Source: Laccaria trichodermophora | Taxonomy: Eukaryota > Basidiomycota > Agaricomycetes > Agaricales > Hydnangiaceae | DNA length: 64,000 nt | Assembly (NCBI GenBank): GCA_018417955.1 | Contig: JACTVC010000002.1 | Location: 2,852,001-2,916,000, forward strand | Direction of reading: 5' to 3' | Notes under the pieces: model-generated | The model's database searches: none | What the model saw: the letters and a program-made list of their open reading frames with translations, nothing else | Told to the model about the DNA's origin: nothing | Position numbers and translations under genes: made by a program | Part shown: positions 1-12,430 of the stretch, in pieces | Position numbering within the stretch: the stretch's first letter is position 1 | How the letters are laid out: each line of letters begins with the position of its first letter

Positions 1-400
1 TACACACATTTACGAGATGCGTTTATGCGTGCCTTACAAGCGCGACTTGTCAAAGGCAAGCAAGAGGGGACACTGACAGAAGACGATGCTCAGTCGGCAG
101 CGTCACCGATGAGAAAATTGAAGAGCTTATTCCCCAACTCACCTTTGAGCAAACACACACCACTCGACGTTTTCCTTTCACCCCCAACACCTGGTCGACC
201 CCGTGCACTTGTTTTCAGAGATTTGGGTGCCATTGAGCACGACTGGGTAGCCACTGAATTGGTGCTCAACTATTTTGAAGGCGTTGTTCCCAGCCCTGTG
301 GTATGTTCTTCCTCACCATCGATGACGCTCTCACCAAACTTTGAATATATAGCTAAAAAAATCTGTGATTGAGAAACTAGAAACATTTGAAGCCAAGTAG
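1..400 (+). CDS. Chalcone-isomerase-like (AIM18/AIM46-type) protein, 3' end only
   Basis: This is the C-terminal part of a gene whose 5' portion lies off the left edge. The frame is open from base 1. I place an intron at 301-352 (GTATGT...ATATAG, 52 nt); the last exon is 353-400 and ends in TAG. Joining the exons gives ...SPVLKKSVIEKLETFEAK as the C-terminus. Visible blocks are HLRDAFMRALQARL near the window start, LKSLFPNSPL, and DWVATELVLNYFEG. From memory these resemble the C-terminal half of the fungal chalcone isomerase-like family (AIM18/AIM46, mitochondrial, fatty-acid-binding fold). The family call is by recognition of these blocks only; the catalytic-like core is outside the window. 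Confidence 0.6.
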
Positions 401-673
401 ACAATGCTTGTGACTGGTTTAGACTTCAAAGCTTCAAATTCAAATCCTGTGTAGATCCTACTTTTGTGTTACGTAGTTCCCCTAACGCGAGGAATCACGT
501 GGCAGACGCGATCGAAACGCGTGCTGTTTGTTTGTGGACTACTTGATATCTCCAAATCTTTTAAAAGGCGGCCTTGGTTGAAATTCCAGAACCATTGATC
601 CTTCGTCCCCAACCACCACCACAACAGCAAGCCCTCACCACAAACAGCAAGCTCCCTTCCATAACAACTCGTA

Positions 674-1259
<586 letters not shown>

Positions 1260-1379
1260 CCGTTGTTTCTTAATGTTGTACTTTTGATACTGTTCTACGC
1301 ACGTTATTTGAGCTTGTTATTTATGCAGCGTGACGTTGTTTGAACTGAGCGCTTAGCGCTTAGCACTTGTACTGTCGAC

Positions 1380-2706
1380 ATGAATCTCCCAGTTCTGTGC
1401 CGCTGCTCACGGACAACAAATAATCTGCGTTCCCTATCGAGGCCCCTCGTTACGCTAGCATTTCCCTCGAGAAGATACGCAACCCGTCGTGACAACTTGG
1501 ATTTCAGTGAACCAGGCTCGCTTCTATCACACTCTTTGGACACAAACCGTTCAGAGGCAAAACATGACACTGTCGGACCATTTCAACTCGGCTTGTCGCA
1601 ATCGGCGCTACGCAAGGGAGAGAAGATACCAAAGTGGTCAGAACTTAGCGCAGGAGGAAAGGGTGCGTAGTCCCTGCCTTTTAAACCGACTGATTCACAT
1701 CCTATGGCCTTAACAGTTCTTCGTACTACGGCCCGAACAACAAATTTCGGAGTCATCTTGCTGGGAGCCGGCCTCTCCGTCCTCCTTGTATACTCTTTGA
1801 CATCAGAGCTTTTCTCCAAAAATTCAGCAACGGTGTTGTATGGGGACGCTTGCGAACGCATCAAGGCGTCACCTCGAGTCCGTTCGTCAGTCCTTCTAAC
1901 ATAACCTTCTGATATCGCGTATAGATCGCGAAATACCTGAACACTCCCCTTGTCTTTCACAATAACCCTCCATCTGCAATCCGTCCTCGACACCGGAACC
2001 GACAAGTCACCTCCCAAATCATGGTTGATGCCAATGGTCAAGAGCACATGATCATGACCTTTTACGTGCAAGGCCAGGCAGAGGTTGCGGAACATCATCA
2101 CCCAGAAGTCTCTTATTTCACCTCTGCGACGCATTGGGCGAGAGACAAATTCGCTGGGCTGTCTGACTTGACGTTCGAGCAGGCTGTTGATTGGTCAAAG
2201 GAACATGCAGGTCTCGTCTGGGACTCTTGGAAAAATCTTTTCAAGTACCTCACTGGATCTCCACTGCCTCGGCCCCCATTGCCAACTTTGCCCCGCCCGG
2301 AAGAAAAGGAGACAACAGCACAGCATGGCAGCGGAATGTGGAATTTTGCGGGCATGTTCTCGTCTCTGAAAGGAACGACAAAAGCACCGCGTGATGCAAC
2401 GAAAACACATGGGGTAACATACACTGACGGGGAGGTGTATGCAGATTTGGTCAGGGTAGGTGGTGTTTGATTCCTGGTCTCAGACAGCAGTCTAAATTTT
2501 GTGCCTTTCAGAATAATGATGGCTACTTTGTGTTTCGATATTTACTTGTTGACATACCAAGTAAGTTTACTTGTTGCTACTTTAAGTTTAAGACGCATTT
2601 CATTCTCCCCATCTTAGGTTCACGCGATCCGAACAATGTGCGAGTGTTCGTGGAACGAGCTCCTGGAGTCAGAGAACACGAGCCTGTGATGCGCTGGGTG
2701 TCATAG
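1380..2706 (+). CDS. TIM21: Mitochondrial import inner membrane translocase subunit TIM21
   Basis: TIM21 is the TIM23-complex subunit that contacts TOM and respiratory complexes. Exons are 1380-1662, 1717-1877, 1925-2455, 2512-2560 and 2618-2706, giving 370 aa. The N-terminus is Arg/Ser-rich and looks like a mitochondrial presequence (ending around RRYATRRD). A single membrane segment follows at about residues 105-122 (FGVILLGAGLSVLLVYSL), then the conserved SATVLYGDACERIK and an intermembrane-space domain. The family hallmark RYLLVDIP and the C-terminal VRVFVERAPG are split over the last two exons. An unusually long Pro-rich insertion lies near residues 230-290. Donor 3 (GTCCGT at 1878) is weak, but the frame and family sequence support it. 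Confidence 0.9.
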
Positions 2707-2840
2707 ACTTGCATGTATTTGTATATAGTAGCATCTCACTTCATCTGTCTCTGTGAAACCTACACTGATGACTATTAGTATACAACAACATAATGACAGT
2801 ATCTAAAGTTGAAACGGACAGAAAGCTCAGGGTATTCCCG

Positions 2841-3413
2841 TCAATCTCCAAACAACTTTTGAACGCGTTTGAGAATCGAATCCTTTGACGGGTCTGAATT
2901 CCCAGGTCAGTGCTGTCTCTCGTTTCCAGGATAGCAACCATATGTACCGTAGGGGTGGTCCTTTGATGGAATCTCCACCAGGGCGGGGAACGCTTGTTGG
3001 TACTTATCGACTGTCGGCCTTATTTTCTCCGCGATCTAGAATAATAATGAGTTGTCGTCCTCGCGGAAGCAAGTCGGATGTACATGTTGGTTGATTAATA
3101 GAATAGCAATATCTTTTCTTTCAGTGAATTCCTGGAACGCGGCCTCAATCGTGGCTACCTGAGTTTCTGCGGGAAAGAAACAAAGTTCGTCAGTGCACTC
3201 TTTGCTATCGACCAGAAGTTCACCCACTGGCATCTACGACGAGTAAGTTCTTCTTCTGGTGTTCATTGATATGTCCGATTCCTGCAAGTAGAAGCCCAGT
3301 GATTGAATCCTGGTCCGTGGCTATTAGCGGGACTTGTTAAGCCTGAATAATCTTACCTCGTCTCCAATGACCGCAATGAGATTGCGATCTTTGAAGGACG
3401 TTGTTGTGGCCAT
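2841..3413 (-). CDS. VMA7: V-type proton ATPase subunit F
   Basis: Small V1-sector subunit on the central stalk of the vacuolar proton pump. Exons in transcript order are 3413-3357, 3309-3228, 3166-3084, 3035-2948 and 2893-2841, exactly 120 aa, the usual family length. Recognisable blocks are [52 protein letters not shown] and [12 protein letters not shown]. Five exons of 53-88 nt are separated by introns of 47-61 nt. An apparent open frame runs through the third exon and its upstream intron; removing 3167-3227 restores the family sequence (VVDAKTQVATIE). The gene is divergent from the ECD homolog with only 53 bp between start codons, and convergent with TIM21. Confidence 0.92.
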
Positions 3414-3466
3414 CGTTCAGTGCATTTGTGTGGTGTTGTGTACTTACATCATTTTATCCATCCATC
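3414..3466. promoter_or_regulatory. Short divergent promoter between VMA7 and ECD homolog
   Basis: Only 53 bp separate the two opposing ATG codons, so both 5' leaders and the core promoters must lie here or overlap the opposite gene. No clear TATA box is visible. The function is inferred from geometry alone. Confidence 0.5.
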
Positions 3467-6464
3467 ATGGACATCTTCAATCAACCTCCCGCAATATCCG
3501 AAGATACGCTTCAATACACCATCTACCCAGCTCAAAACGTATCGGACAAAGCTGCTGTGACGACTTTTGCGGCGGTCTTGATAGATTATGTTGACATCTT
3601 GCTTCCCGTCCATATATGGCACCGCGATGCCTTTGAGGTCAAAGTCGTCCCGCATCCTGAAGTTAAAGACAACTGGATTCTCGAAGGTCGAATGCGAGTG
3701 GGAGACTCTGTAGACGATGAATGGTGTACTGTTTGGTTGCTGAAGGAGATCAGCTCAAAGTGGGACCTCGTTATCAGGTGGGCAGGAATCAGTCCTCATA
3801 TTTTCGATCCTTATAACATGAACAGTGTTTTCGACTCTGATGGGGAGTTTCTTCTTATAGAGGCCGCAGAGGTATTGCCACTGTGGGTGCAGCCAAAAAA
3901 TTCTGAGAACAGGGTACGCCCGTCTACTTTCTCGGCGATGGAATAGTGTTGTTTATGCGGCATCATCTCACAGGTCTGGATCTACGCCTCCCGCCTACAC
4001 CTCATCCCTCTCTCACACTCATCTCCACCATCTAGAAAATGGATTCGTCGTAAAATCCCTGGTTCGACGGAAAGTGATAATGAGGGCTCGGACAATGACG
4101 ACGACGAGTTCATAACGCCAGACGATGCCGTGAAGTTGGTCCGGAGCCCATTTGTGGAGACTTTGGCCCCTCCAATTGTGGAAAAAGCTGTATGGGAACG
4201 GATATCTGGGTTTGTCTCTTGGAAATTTCTTATATCCTGAGTTAATAATGTCGCAGTTACCCGGCTGCAAGGCGAAAGCATGTCCACACTACGAATGCTT
4301 ACATTCCCATTGACATCGCCAAAGCCTTGGTTGCAAGGCCTCACCTCATTCAGAAATCAGTGGAAGCCTTCTATACGAGGGATGCGATCCAGTTACGCGT
4401 GAGTCTGAGGTTCGAGGACGGGCCATTTGTGACCATTAACGAGATAGGTAGATAGGCGGCACATCGGATGCTACGATTCCCGCCTGATACGTCGATATTG
4501 CAACCAGTAAAAATGACCAGAACGGCGTACGCACAGCTGCTGGGACAAAAATTCTTTCCGCCCAAGGTTTTTGGACGGTGGCTAGAAAAAGAGGGAACCC
4601 GTGAGTGGCGTTGGAGGGATGTCGGTATGAAAATCGTTCGTATTCTCCTGTGATGATCATTCTGGAGCTGACATTACTACAGGCCGTTGGCTTTGAAATT
4701 CTGTATCAAGAGAGCAAAGGCAAGCTGAGCACTTCCAACATGACCATTGAGGGTACAAAGTCTTCCGTTAGTTTCCTTTAATTTCGCAATGCTGTTTCTC
4801 TGACGAACTTCGGTATTTTAGGCTGAGGCTGCAAAGGATGCTCTTCGCCGAACACCAGAGTATCAAAAATTCCTGCGGAATCTAGTATCTGCAGACTATT
4901 TCAAAGGCGAAATGGAAGGCTCTGAACTCTGGAGGGAGCTAGAGAATAAAGCGGCCATTACGTTTGTGGAGGTCCGGCAAACTGAGTAATTTATTCTTTT
5001 TCCCCTCAAACATACATCATCTGAAAAAATTCACTGTAGTGATGCTACGCGTCAGTCATTTGCATCCCAAGTCGATGCTGCGGCATCGGATACGATATTT
5101 CCATCCACTTCGAACCAAACCGAGGACGACGATGAATGGTTAAATCTTGACTCGGAGGATTTCGAGCAGATGTTACAATCAACCGTTCCACCTGCCAAGA
5201 ATCGAGGCCCAGGCGCTATGGAAATTGACATTGGCGGGATAGCTGAAGACCGAACGACTCTAGAGCAGGCCGACAGGCTCAAAGAATTAGCTACGAAAGT
5301 TGAAGATTTCGTTGAAGGCGAAGGCGATTTGGAGGGTGCCAGATTTGAGGAGTACGTTGTTTTGTTTCTCAAGATTCTCTACTTACATTTTTTGTCACAG
5401 TGAGGAATTCTCAGACGATCCCTTTAGTGATGACGATTCGGAGAAGTCAATGGACACCGATTCGGCTGAACGACAAGCCGCAATGGATCAACTTATTCCA
5501 GCTCTTGACCCATCTGAGTACGGACAGATGCCAGCATCATATCACAGCAACTCACAAAGAGTGGCGCCTGTGACCGTTATTCCAGATCTCCAAGGCGATG
5601 ACCACCTCAAGGATGATGACATGAACGATACAACGAAAATCTCAACTGTGAAGGAGAGACCTATCAGAAAGCCTATTTTACCTCGTGATAATTTCGATGG
5701 TGTCGTTGATTCAGACGATGAAACAGATGAAGAAGCCATGGAAGATGATGATGAGTCGGAGGAGGACCGGCCGCAGGTGGTTGGCGAGATTGATATCGAC
5801 ATGGGGGAAGAAGAGGCTGAGTTCCTTGAGTTTTCCAGGCAAGCCCTTGGCATAAGCGACGAAGAGTGGAATGATATTGTCCGAGATCGCAAAGGTCGTG
5901 GTGGTAATGCTTCAACACTCTCCATCAAGTAACTTTTTCTCACATGTTGTTTCAGCCTTTCTCCCTGAGAGTGCAACCTTAAAACCGCAGGTCCCCTTGT
6001 CAAATCACACTCCAGGCTCCAACCAATCAAAATCTGCAGAAGACCCTGGACCTCGGGTGCCAATGTCCGGTCCTCGACCCAATGTCAATCCGAAACTTGA
6101 CTCCTTTGAAACCGTCATGGAGGCATTAGACCAAGAATTAGCACGCAATCGCCGTTCGAGGGCTCCTGCGACAAAAGCACCTGAAACGAAGGGGAAAGGG
6201 AAAGAGAAGGCAGCCCGGATTGATGTTGATGACAAAGACGAGGAAGAGGACGAGGACATCGATGCTGCCATGGAAGCGGAGCTGAAGGCCACCCTTGAGC
6301 GAGCAGAAGATGAAGATGAAGACTCTGGCGAAGCGTCGATTGACTACAACCTGATCAAAAATTTCCTCGAGAGCTTTAAGAGCCAAGGAGGGCTCTCTGG
6401 TCCTGTGGGAAGCCTGGCTGGAAGGCTCCAACCTGGCTGGAAGCTCCCTCGGGACAATGCTTAA
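3467..6464 (+). CDS. Ecdysoneless (ECD/SGT1) family protein
   Basis: Homolog of metazoan Ecdysoneless and fungal SGT1-type regulators, linked in other organisms to pre-mRNA splicing (PRP8 assembly), R2TP and transcription. Exons are 3467-3913, 3974-4209, 4257-4398, 4456-4635, 4683-4766, 4822-4985, 5040-5351, 5401-5900 and 5956-6464, giving 857 aa. Family marks are DYVDILLPVHIWH near the N-terminus, TSILQPVKMTRTAYAQLLGQ, DVGMKIAVGFEILYQ, the acidic DDEWLNLDSEDFEQML, and the C-terminal LIKNFLESFKSQGGLSGP. The second half is strongly acidic, with runs of D and E. ATG 3467 is chosen over upstream in-frame codons because it begins the conserved region and lies at the divergent promoter. Confidence 0.88.
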
Positions 6465-6648
6465 CTCTAATGTCACTATATTTAGTCATGTGATCGTTAT
6501 AATGCTTTTACGCACTTTGCTTGCTTGAATGATGCCCTCATCTTCTGAACAAAGTTCATCTGCTCAAGGGCCCTAATCACATCGTCAAGTTGGCGGTCAT
6601 CGCAGCAGCCCACCTTCCAACCAGACTGTATTATAAGTTCAAGTGACC

Positions 6649-7452
6649 ATGATCCACGCCGTCCTAATCTGTTGCGTTTTTACTTCATGATGTCCTTGTC
6701 CTGCCTGCTAACGTCCCATCGATAGTTAACACCTCTGGAGTCGCTCGAATGACTAAATTCTATACGCCCCTGCACCAATCAGCTCAAACGGTGGTGCAAA
6801 AGATATTCTCTCTTGTTTGCACACGACCCTCAGGCCTTTGCAATTTCTTGGATGCTCCTGAACTAGAGGCATTTCTTGGACCAAAGGGTGGGGCAGACGA
6901 ACAATGGAGAGTAGTCTATCGTAATTATGCGACCCTCTTTTTTGTATTCGTGGTGGATGGTGCGGAAAGCGAGCTCGGCATACTGGATCTAATACAGGTC
7001 TGTCCCATATCTGCGTTGTGACCATTTTTCTTATTCCCTTTCGAATATAGGTTTTTGTTGAATCCTTGGATCGAGCTTTCGAGAACGTTTGTGAACTTGA
7101 TCTCGTTTTTCACTTTGATGAGGTTTGTAAGAGATACCTCATGAAAATCGTCATATTCTGACTCATTATCTTAGGTACATCACATACTTGCTGAGATTAT
7201 TCAAGGCGGTCTAGTTCTTGAAACTAATGTGGAGGAGATTGACGCATCAGGTGTGTAGTTTAGCCCATCTTCCTCGCCCTTCATCTTGAATCTGTTTCTC
7301 AAGTGCAACTGGCTGCTAAAGCAAGGAAAGATTCGTTCGCGTCCGCCAACCCACTCTCTCTCGGCGGAGGCGGCTTGGGATCTCGAGGGGCAAACATGAA
7401 AACGCCGTTAGGCTGGCTCACAGAGAAGCTGACGAGCGTCGGCGCGAGATAA
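6649..7452 (+). CDS. APS3: AP-3 adaptor complex subunit sigma
   Basis: Small clathrin-adaptor subunit of AP-3, which sorts cargo from Golgi/endosome to the vacuole. Exons are 6649-6670 (22 nt), 6726-6997, 7051-7122, 7175-7250 and 7304-7452, giving 196 aa. The first exon encodes MIHAVLI, and splicing restores the AP sigma opening MIHAVLIFNTSGVARMTKFY. Other family blocks are VVYRNYATLFFVFVVD, ILDLIQVFVESLDRAFENVC and ILAEIIQGGLVLETN. The extra C-terminal tail after this core is typical of AP-3 rather than AP-1/2 sigma. The length matches fungal AP-3 sigma. Confidence 0.92.
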
Positions 7453-7840
7453 ACTGGGAAAGTAAGAATGAAGTTTAAACTTCGGGCTTAACAAGGGAGA
7501 CTGCAAATTCTAGAATTTGTTTTTACATGGGCTTCCTAGGAAACTACTACCTAGAGTCCGTTGGGTGGTTCACAAGATCACTTGCTGGTATGACCTTGGG
7601 GCATCCATAACATAGGGCTCCTTGACGCCCACTCTTACCAATTGTAGTTACCGCACATAGCCGCCCTTGGAGGTCTTTTCTTCCGCGCACAAGACCTGAA
7701 AGAAAGAAACCAAACTAAGGGTTAGATAAGGGTTTGAGTCCACACGAAGTCGCGATGTATGTAGAGTCGCGATGAGGCTAGGTCGGCGCAGACGTTGCTG
7801 CCAAGGACATCCCTACGAAGTTCATTGAGTAAAATTCCAG
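7453..7840. other. Convergent 3' intergenic region (APS3/MED6)
   Basis: 388 bp between two stop codons that face each other. I see no ORF with family signal, no tRNA and no repeat. It presumably holds the two 3' UTRs. Confidence 0.6.
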
Positions 7841-8903
7841 TCAAGTATCGAACCACGAACGTTTCTTCTTTTTCTTCCCAGCGCCGGGAGGGGCTCGAGT
7901 AGCATCCTGTATGGCAGGTGTGGAATCACCTTTGGCGGTCGTGTCTTGAGCTGCTGGAGCAGGGGTAGCGGAGGAGCGCATCGGGGCTGCTGCAGGTGTC
8001 TCCGTCGTTGCATTTTCAATATGTGCTGCCGAAGTCGTTGTAAAAGACATCTTTGAGTGCAAAGCAGTGGCACGCATCGCGTTAACTAGGAGCATGTTAT
8101 TTTGTTGCTTTTTGGGTTCTTCTGCGGGCCTTGCTTGTGAAATGACGGAAGAGGCATCACCAGTTTCTGTGTCTCGTTTCTTGGAACCATCCTCAGCTGT
8201 CGACGAATCTACAATTGGCCAAACAAAACCTGAACGCGGAGTGTAGTCCGGCCGGTGTTTGCGTAGAATATCGAGTGACAATTGGAGTGCAGACACGGAG
8301 GTAAGCTGGAGAGAACTTGAACTGGTTAATTAACACGGATAATGAATGAAGCTCACAAGGCGGTTCGAAAGAACCGTGTACAGATCAGGGGATTGGTAAA
8401 TTCGATTGTTGGTGACAAAGTACGCTGCTAAGGGCCTCACTGTGGATGGAGAGTAAGAATAACGAGGTAAGCCATTGAAACTGGTAGCTCACCTTCGTCA
8501 GGAGACAATCTTTCACGCTTTTGTATCACGAAGAACGAGGGAGGCTCCGCATGAACGACTGCAAATTCTATCCCAACGAACCGCCTGACGGCCAACTGTA
8601 ATGAACGTTGAGTTCCAAGATAGTGAATATGTGCTTACCTCAATTCTTCTGCCTCGTTAACAACCGGCATTCCAGTATGTATAGTCTGCATGCGCAGGAC
8701 TTGATTATTGCTTTGTTTATCGTAGAACATGGATGTGGCAAAGTAGTCGAAGACATTCTCCGATGTCAATGGTCCATTGGCCTGTTGAGTGATTAGAGGA
8801 GAAGAAAGTAGACTCAAGATGCGATGCGAACCTGTATCCATTCGTGCCAGATGAAGAATCTGTGAGTATAGTCGTCAGGTGGATGAAGGTCGTTGACATC
8901 CAT
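7841..8903 (-). CDS. MED6: Mediator complex subunit 6
   Basis: Head-module Mediator subunit that bridges activators and RNA polymerase II. Exons in transcript order are 8903-8832, 8781-8639, 8584-8493, 8439-8357 and 8305-7841, giving 284 aa. Conserved blocks appear after splicing: FFIWHEWIQANGPLTSENV, DYFATSMFYDKQSNNQVLRM, FVGIEFAVVHAEPPSFFVI and KRERLSPDEVRPLAAYFV. These are followed by a low-complexity Ala/Thr/Pro region and a terminal Lys run (KKKKKRSWFDT). The N-terminal two-thirds match the MED6 domain in order and spacing. Confidence 0.92.
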
Positions 8904-11308
8904 GATCAAGGCTAGAAAACACAATACGTTGATCGTCTCCTCAAAGTCCTAAGGGAAGCTGGCACGGAGACTACTATAGCGTTTCATATCAAGCTGCTAT
9001 ACGGTACTTGCAATTGCCAGTGCCACTTTCACAAGAACTTTCATGGAGGCCCGATCAATTTCCAATGGCACTGGCTTTGCACAGGGACAATCTGCATTTG
9101 CCTGCAACCTCCACTACTAAGGCTGGGTTTCTCACTTGTCCGTTAAAAATGACTCTTTTCGCCCTCCATTCAGTTTTGGTTTGACCCTCCGACATTGCTT
9201 CATAGTCTCACAATCTACAGTGCTTTCGAACGGATCCCCATTGTCCTTTTCCTGCAGAACACTCCAGCGTCCAACTCCTGCTTTGCGGACTATCGTACAC
9301 CACCGGTATGCATACGTTTCAAGATGGTAGGCTCATTGTGTTATCCAAGGCAATGGGAGTGTCGAACTCCAAGGCTCAAGCAATATCGTAACACCTCTTC
9401 TCCTTGATTTCAAGCACTCCGTGGGCACTTAAAGAATTCTTTCACTTCAGTGCACTTCACAAATTTGGCTGTTATTGTTGTCCGTGGTGGTCGCCATCCC
9501 TTCAAACAAGTGCTCAAGTCAACAACAATTTGTGTTACTGAGCCCTGTAAGATTCTTCTAGCCCCAAATCAACATCCTTATCTTTTATCTCTTCTATGCA
9601 AACCTTACCCACCAATAGGTCGTGGCTCCACAGTCGTCCGAGAAACCCCGTCTAGGCGGCTCTTCCTGTAGGTTGCAAACATATCAACGGTCTTTGCCGA
9701 ATTTATGACCATAATCCTTGTATGATTTCGTCTTTCCCAAATTTATATCTTTTATACCATCCGTCATCCAGGTACTCGCAGCGTCTGTCTGCTTCATTGC
9801 CCTTCCCGTTTAAGCTGGTTGCAAGTATATCATCCGAACAAGCTTGGAACAAGCACCTATCTAAAATTAGATCAAGACGCTGACTATGCAGGTGAAAAAA
9901 TCTGAGAGTATTTTTTATTTTGGGCATCATTAGTAACCGTGTAGCCTTAGGGACCTTGGGCACTACCATACTGCCTCCTGCACTTTTTCTAGGATCATTC
10001 CAAGACCGCGTCTCTAATCCTTCTTCAAAGCCTTCCCTTTCGAGTTCCACAGGCTCTCAACGCCAGCCGGCTCCTCTTTACCATTCCAATCGACTCCGCG
10101 TAGGCATTTCCTCCCCACTCCCATCTCTTTTTGCAAAGCGACTTTGTTTCTCAGGTGAGTCAGATCTTGGCCTCTATGGTTCTTTTTTTTTAGTGGACCT
10201 GACAACAACAAAAAACACATTCTTGCTGGATTGTTCGAAGCGCATACACTTATATCACGGATTGGAAGAGGCCCTATCTACGGCACATTCGCTTACGAAT
10301 CCAGCCCCCGACTCTGTTTCAAGTCCTATAGTCTGAAAAATATTATACGAACGGCCACCATCCAAGTACCAATCGCCTGCTCGTCGCCGAACCAGTTCGT
10401 TTCTCGCAGAAATTCGTGGGAAGGCCATAACAAACGTTAAGTGAGGCTCAATCCGACAAAACCCTCCTCTGTTCCAGAGTTGGGGATTCGCCTGGATTCA
10501 CACGATTGTGAGCTCTTTGGGCACCTCAACTATCACAATCACATTGGAAGACCTCGGTCCGTGAAACATGTTTCATTACATCCATTCCATTGGATAGCCA
10601 TTTTGACTGATCACGAGGTTGACGAGCCTGGTTCCTTCGTTGTGGTTGCCTTTACCGTAAGGTCGCCAGGGCATCAACGCCCTCCTTGTTGCTCCTTAGA
10701 TCCTGCTTTCTTCTTGCCTTTCGTGGCACTCCCTTTAATCTGTCTATGCGCTTTCGAAGACCACCCTCGGAGCGAAGTCCGCATGTTGTATTACCAACCA
10801 ACAGGGTTCAGTTGGCGAATCGAAGGTCTGGGAGAGACAGCCTTGATTCGACCAATTTGTATACGCGAAGTTGAATTTATTCATAGGTAGCTGTTTGTTT
10901 CTGAGCACAGAAATAATACAAGAAGTAGTTATATAGAAAAGCAGATAGGTGATCAGGGAGGGTAAGGCTATCCAAACGGCGAGTCCATCCACATATAAAA
11001 ATGGATATAAAGCAACACAGATATAATAGCAAAGAAATTCATATCGAGATCACGTCGTCACTGGGCCAAGATTTGCAAAAAAAAATGGCGGTACGAAACG
11101 TGATACAACGAATGACGCGTGGCGCGACAGCGATTCCGGGTGAGGGAATCCGGAGGGGGCATGGATACGAGAACCGACTGCGGAGCCGAACGAGTGGGGG
11201 ATGGCAGACGAGTGCCTACGATCATTGATTAATGATATGATTGAAGAATGTGTGGGGGGTAAACTTACGCAAAGGAAAGCATATTTAGTTAGGAATGTGA
11301 TTGTGCAG
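8904..11308. other. Gene-poor 2.4-kb stretch
   Basis: Lies upstream of MED6 and downstream of the C2H2 factor stop. Short open frames occur on both strands, the longest being 10441-10890 (+, GTG at its head, 149 codons), but none carries a sequence I recognise. I saw no tRNA or clear repeat. It may hold the factor's 3' UTR, MED6 upstream sequence, an unannotated non-coding transcript or decayed DNA. Confidence 0.5.
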
Positions 11309-12430
11309 CTACTTCACGTCGAGGCAGTTGCACTCAGGGTTGCGTCCAACCCAACCCTTGCCACAAGTCTCGCACCAGCCACGGGGACCATTCTCCACAC
11401 CGATCGACTTCTTTGAGGAAACTGATTGCGAGGAGGTGACGGATTCATCGCGATGGATACTGATGAGATGACGGCCAAGATCATGCTTCCTGCTGAAGGA
11501 ACGACCACAAGAACGATGGGGGCAAATGTGGGGCTTGAGCCTATTAGGATCATGCGTCGCCATGTGGGTCTTTAAATTGTAAGCCCTCGCAAATGCTGAT
11601 AAAAAAGAATTAGTAAGGGCAGAAAAAGGCGGAAAAAAGGACATACCACGCGGGCATGCAGCACACTTGTACTTCTTTCTTGGGTCACCTTTGCACTCGT
11701 CAGAAGAACGAGCTTGGGCCACTGAGGCTACCGGGGGAAGTTGAGTGGACGGATGCAATGGAGAGATGGAGGGATGAAGAGCTGAGGGGTTGAAACCAAT
11801 CTGAGAATAATAGTCTGCGGCGATTGAGTTGCGCCTTGGTGGACCATAGTCGGAGTAGCTGGTACGGTTGGGATAAGGTTTCTCATACGACTTGACTGAA
11901 GCGAGGGGCAGGGCTGGGCTGCGAGGCGGGGTGGGCGGTAAAGCGCCAAAGGATGTGGGATCAGCAGAGTCGTCTAAGATGCTGGGCTGCGCGGCGGCAT
12001 ACTCTGATCCAACACGAACTCTTTGCTGAAAGTCCATCTCGAAGTCAAAGTCAATGAATGGGTTGGGATTCTGTTGATGAGGTTCAAAGGATTGGTAGGA
12101 AGAGGCGTGGTCGCTGTAAAAGGTCTCAGAGTGGGAATCATAAGCCGAGTCAGATGAGACTGTTATGGTGGAGAGAGGTCCACAAGGCCCGTGGGGATCT
12201 GATCTGAGGAAAGAGTAGGCAGAATTGGAATCAACGGTCAGGAGCTGAAGCTGATCGTCGAACGCCTCCAAATTGGAATCAATATCAGACTCAAAGAGAT
12301 CGGGATGGGGTGCGAGGATGTCTGAAGGCGAATGGAACGAGAAGAAGTCGAGGCTTTGCTGTTGCTTGAGAAAGTCAAGACTATACGAGTCGAAACCAGG
12401 CGGATACGGCGAGGAAAGAGCTTCAGACAT
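11309..12430 (-). CDS. C2H2 zinc-finger transcription factor
   Basis: Probable DNA-binding regulator of unknown target. Two exons, 12430-11647 and 11595-11309, give 356 aa. The first 250 residues are Ser/Pro/Asp-rich and low complexity, as in activation domains. Two zinc fingers follow, the first split by the intron: C256-C259-H272-H276 (CX2CX12HX3H) and C286-C291-H304-H309 (CX4CX12HX4H). The C-terminus adds a Cys cluster, WCETCGKGWVGRNPECNC, that could bind another metal. The intron contains no in-frame stop, so a retained form would disrupt finger 1 rather than truncate the protein. ATG 12430 is the first Met that fits this architecture. Confidence 0.85.
   Translation of the reverse strand: MSEALSSPYPPGFDSYSLDFLKQQQSLDFFSFHSPSDILAPHPDLFESDIDSNLEAFDDQLQLLTVDSNSAYSFLRSDPHGPCGPLSTITVSSDSAYDSHSETFYSDHASSYQSFEPHQQNPNPFIDFDFEMDFQQRVRVGSEYAAAQPSILDDSADPTSFGALPPTPPRSPALPLASVKSYEKPYPNRTSYSDYGPPRRNSIAADYYSQIGFNPSALHPSISPLHPSTQLPPVASVAQARSSDECKGDPRKKYKCAACPRGMSFFPPFSALTNSFLSAFARAYNLKTHMATHDPNRLKPHICPHRSCGRSFSRKHDLGRHLISIHRDESVTSSQSVSSKKSIGVENGPRGWCETCGKGWVGRNPECNCLDVK

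Noticed and set aside
10441..10890. 149-codon plus-strand frame in the gene-poor stretch
   Set aside because: Begins with GTG rather than ATG, has no family signal and no clear splice partners; reported only as part of the intergenic note.
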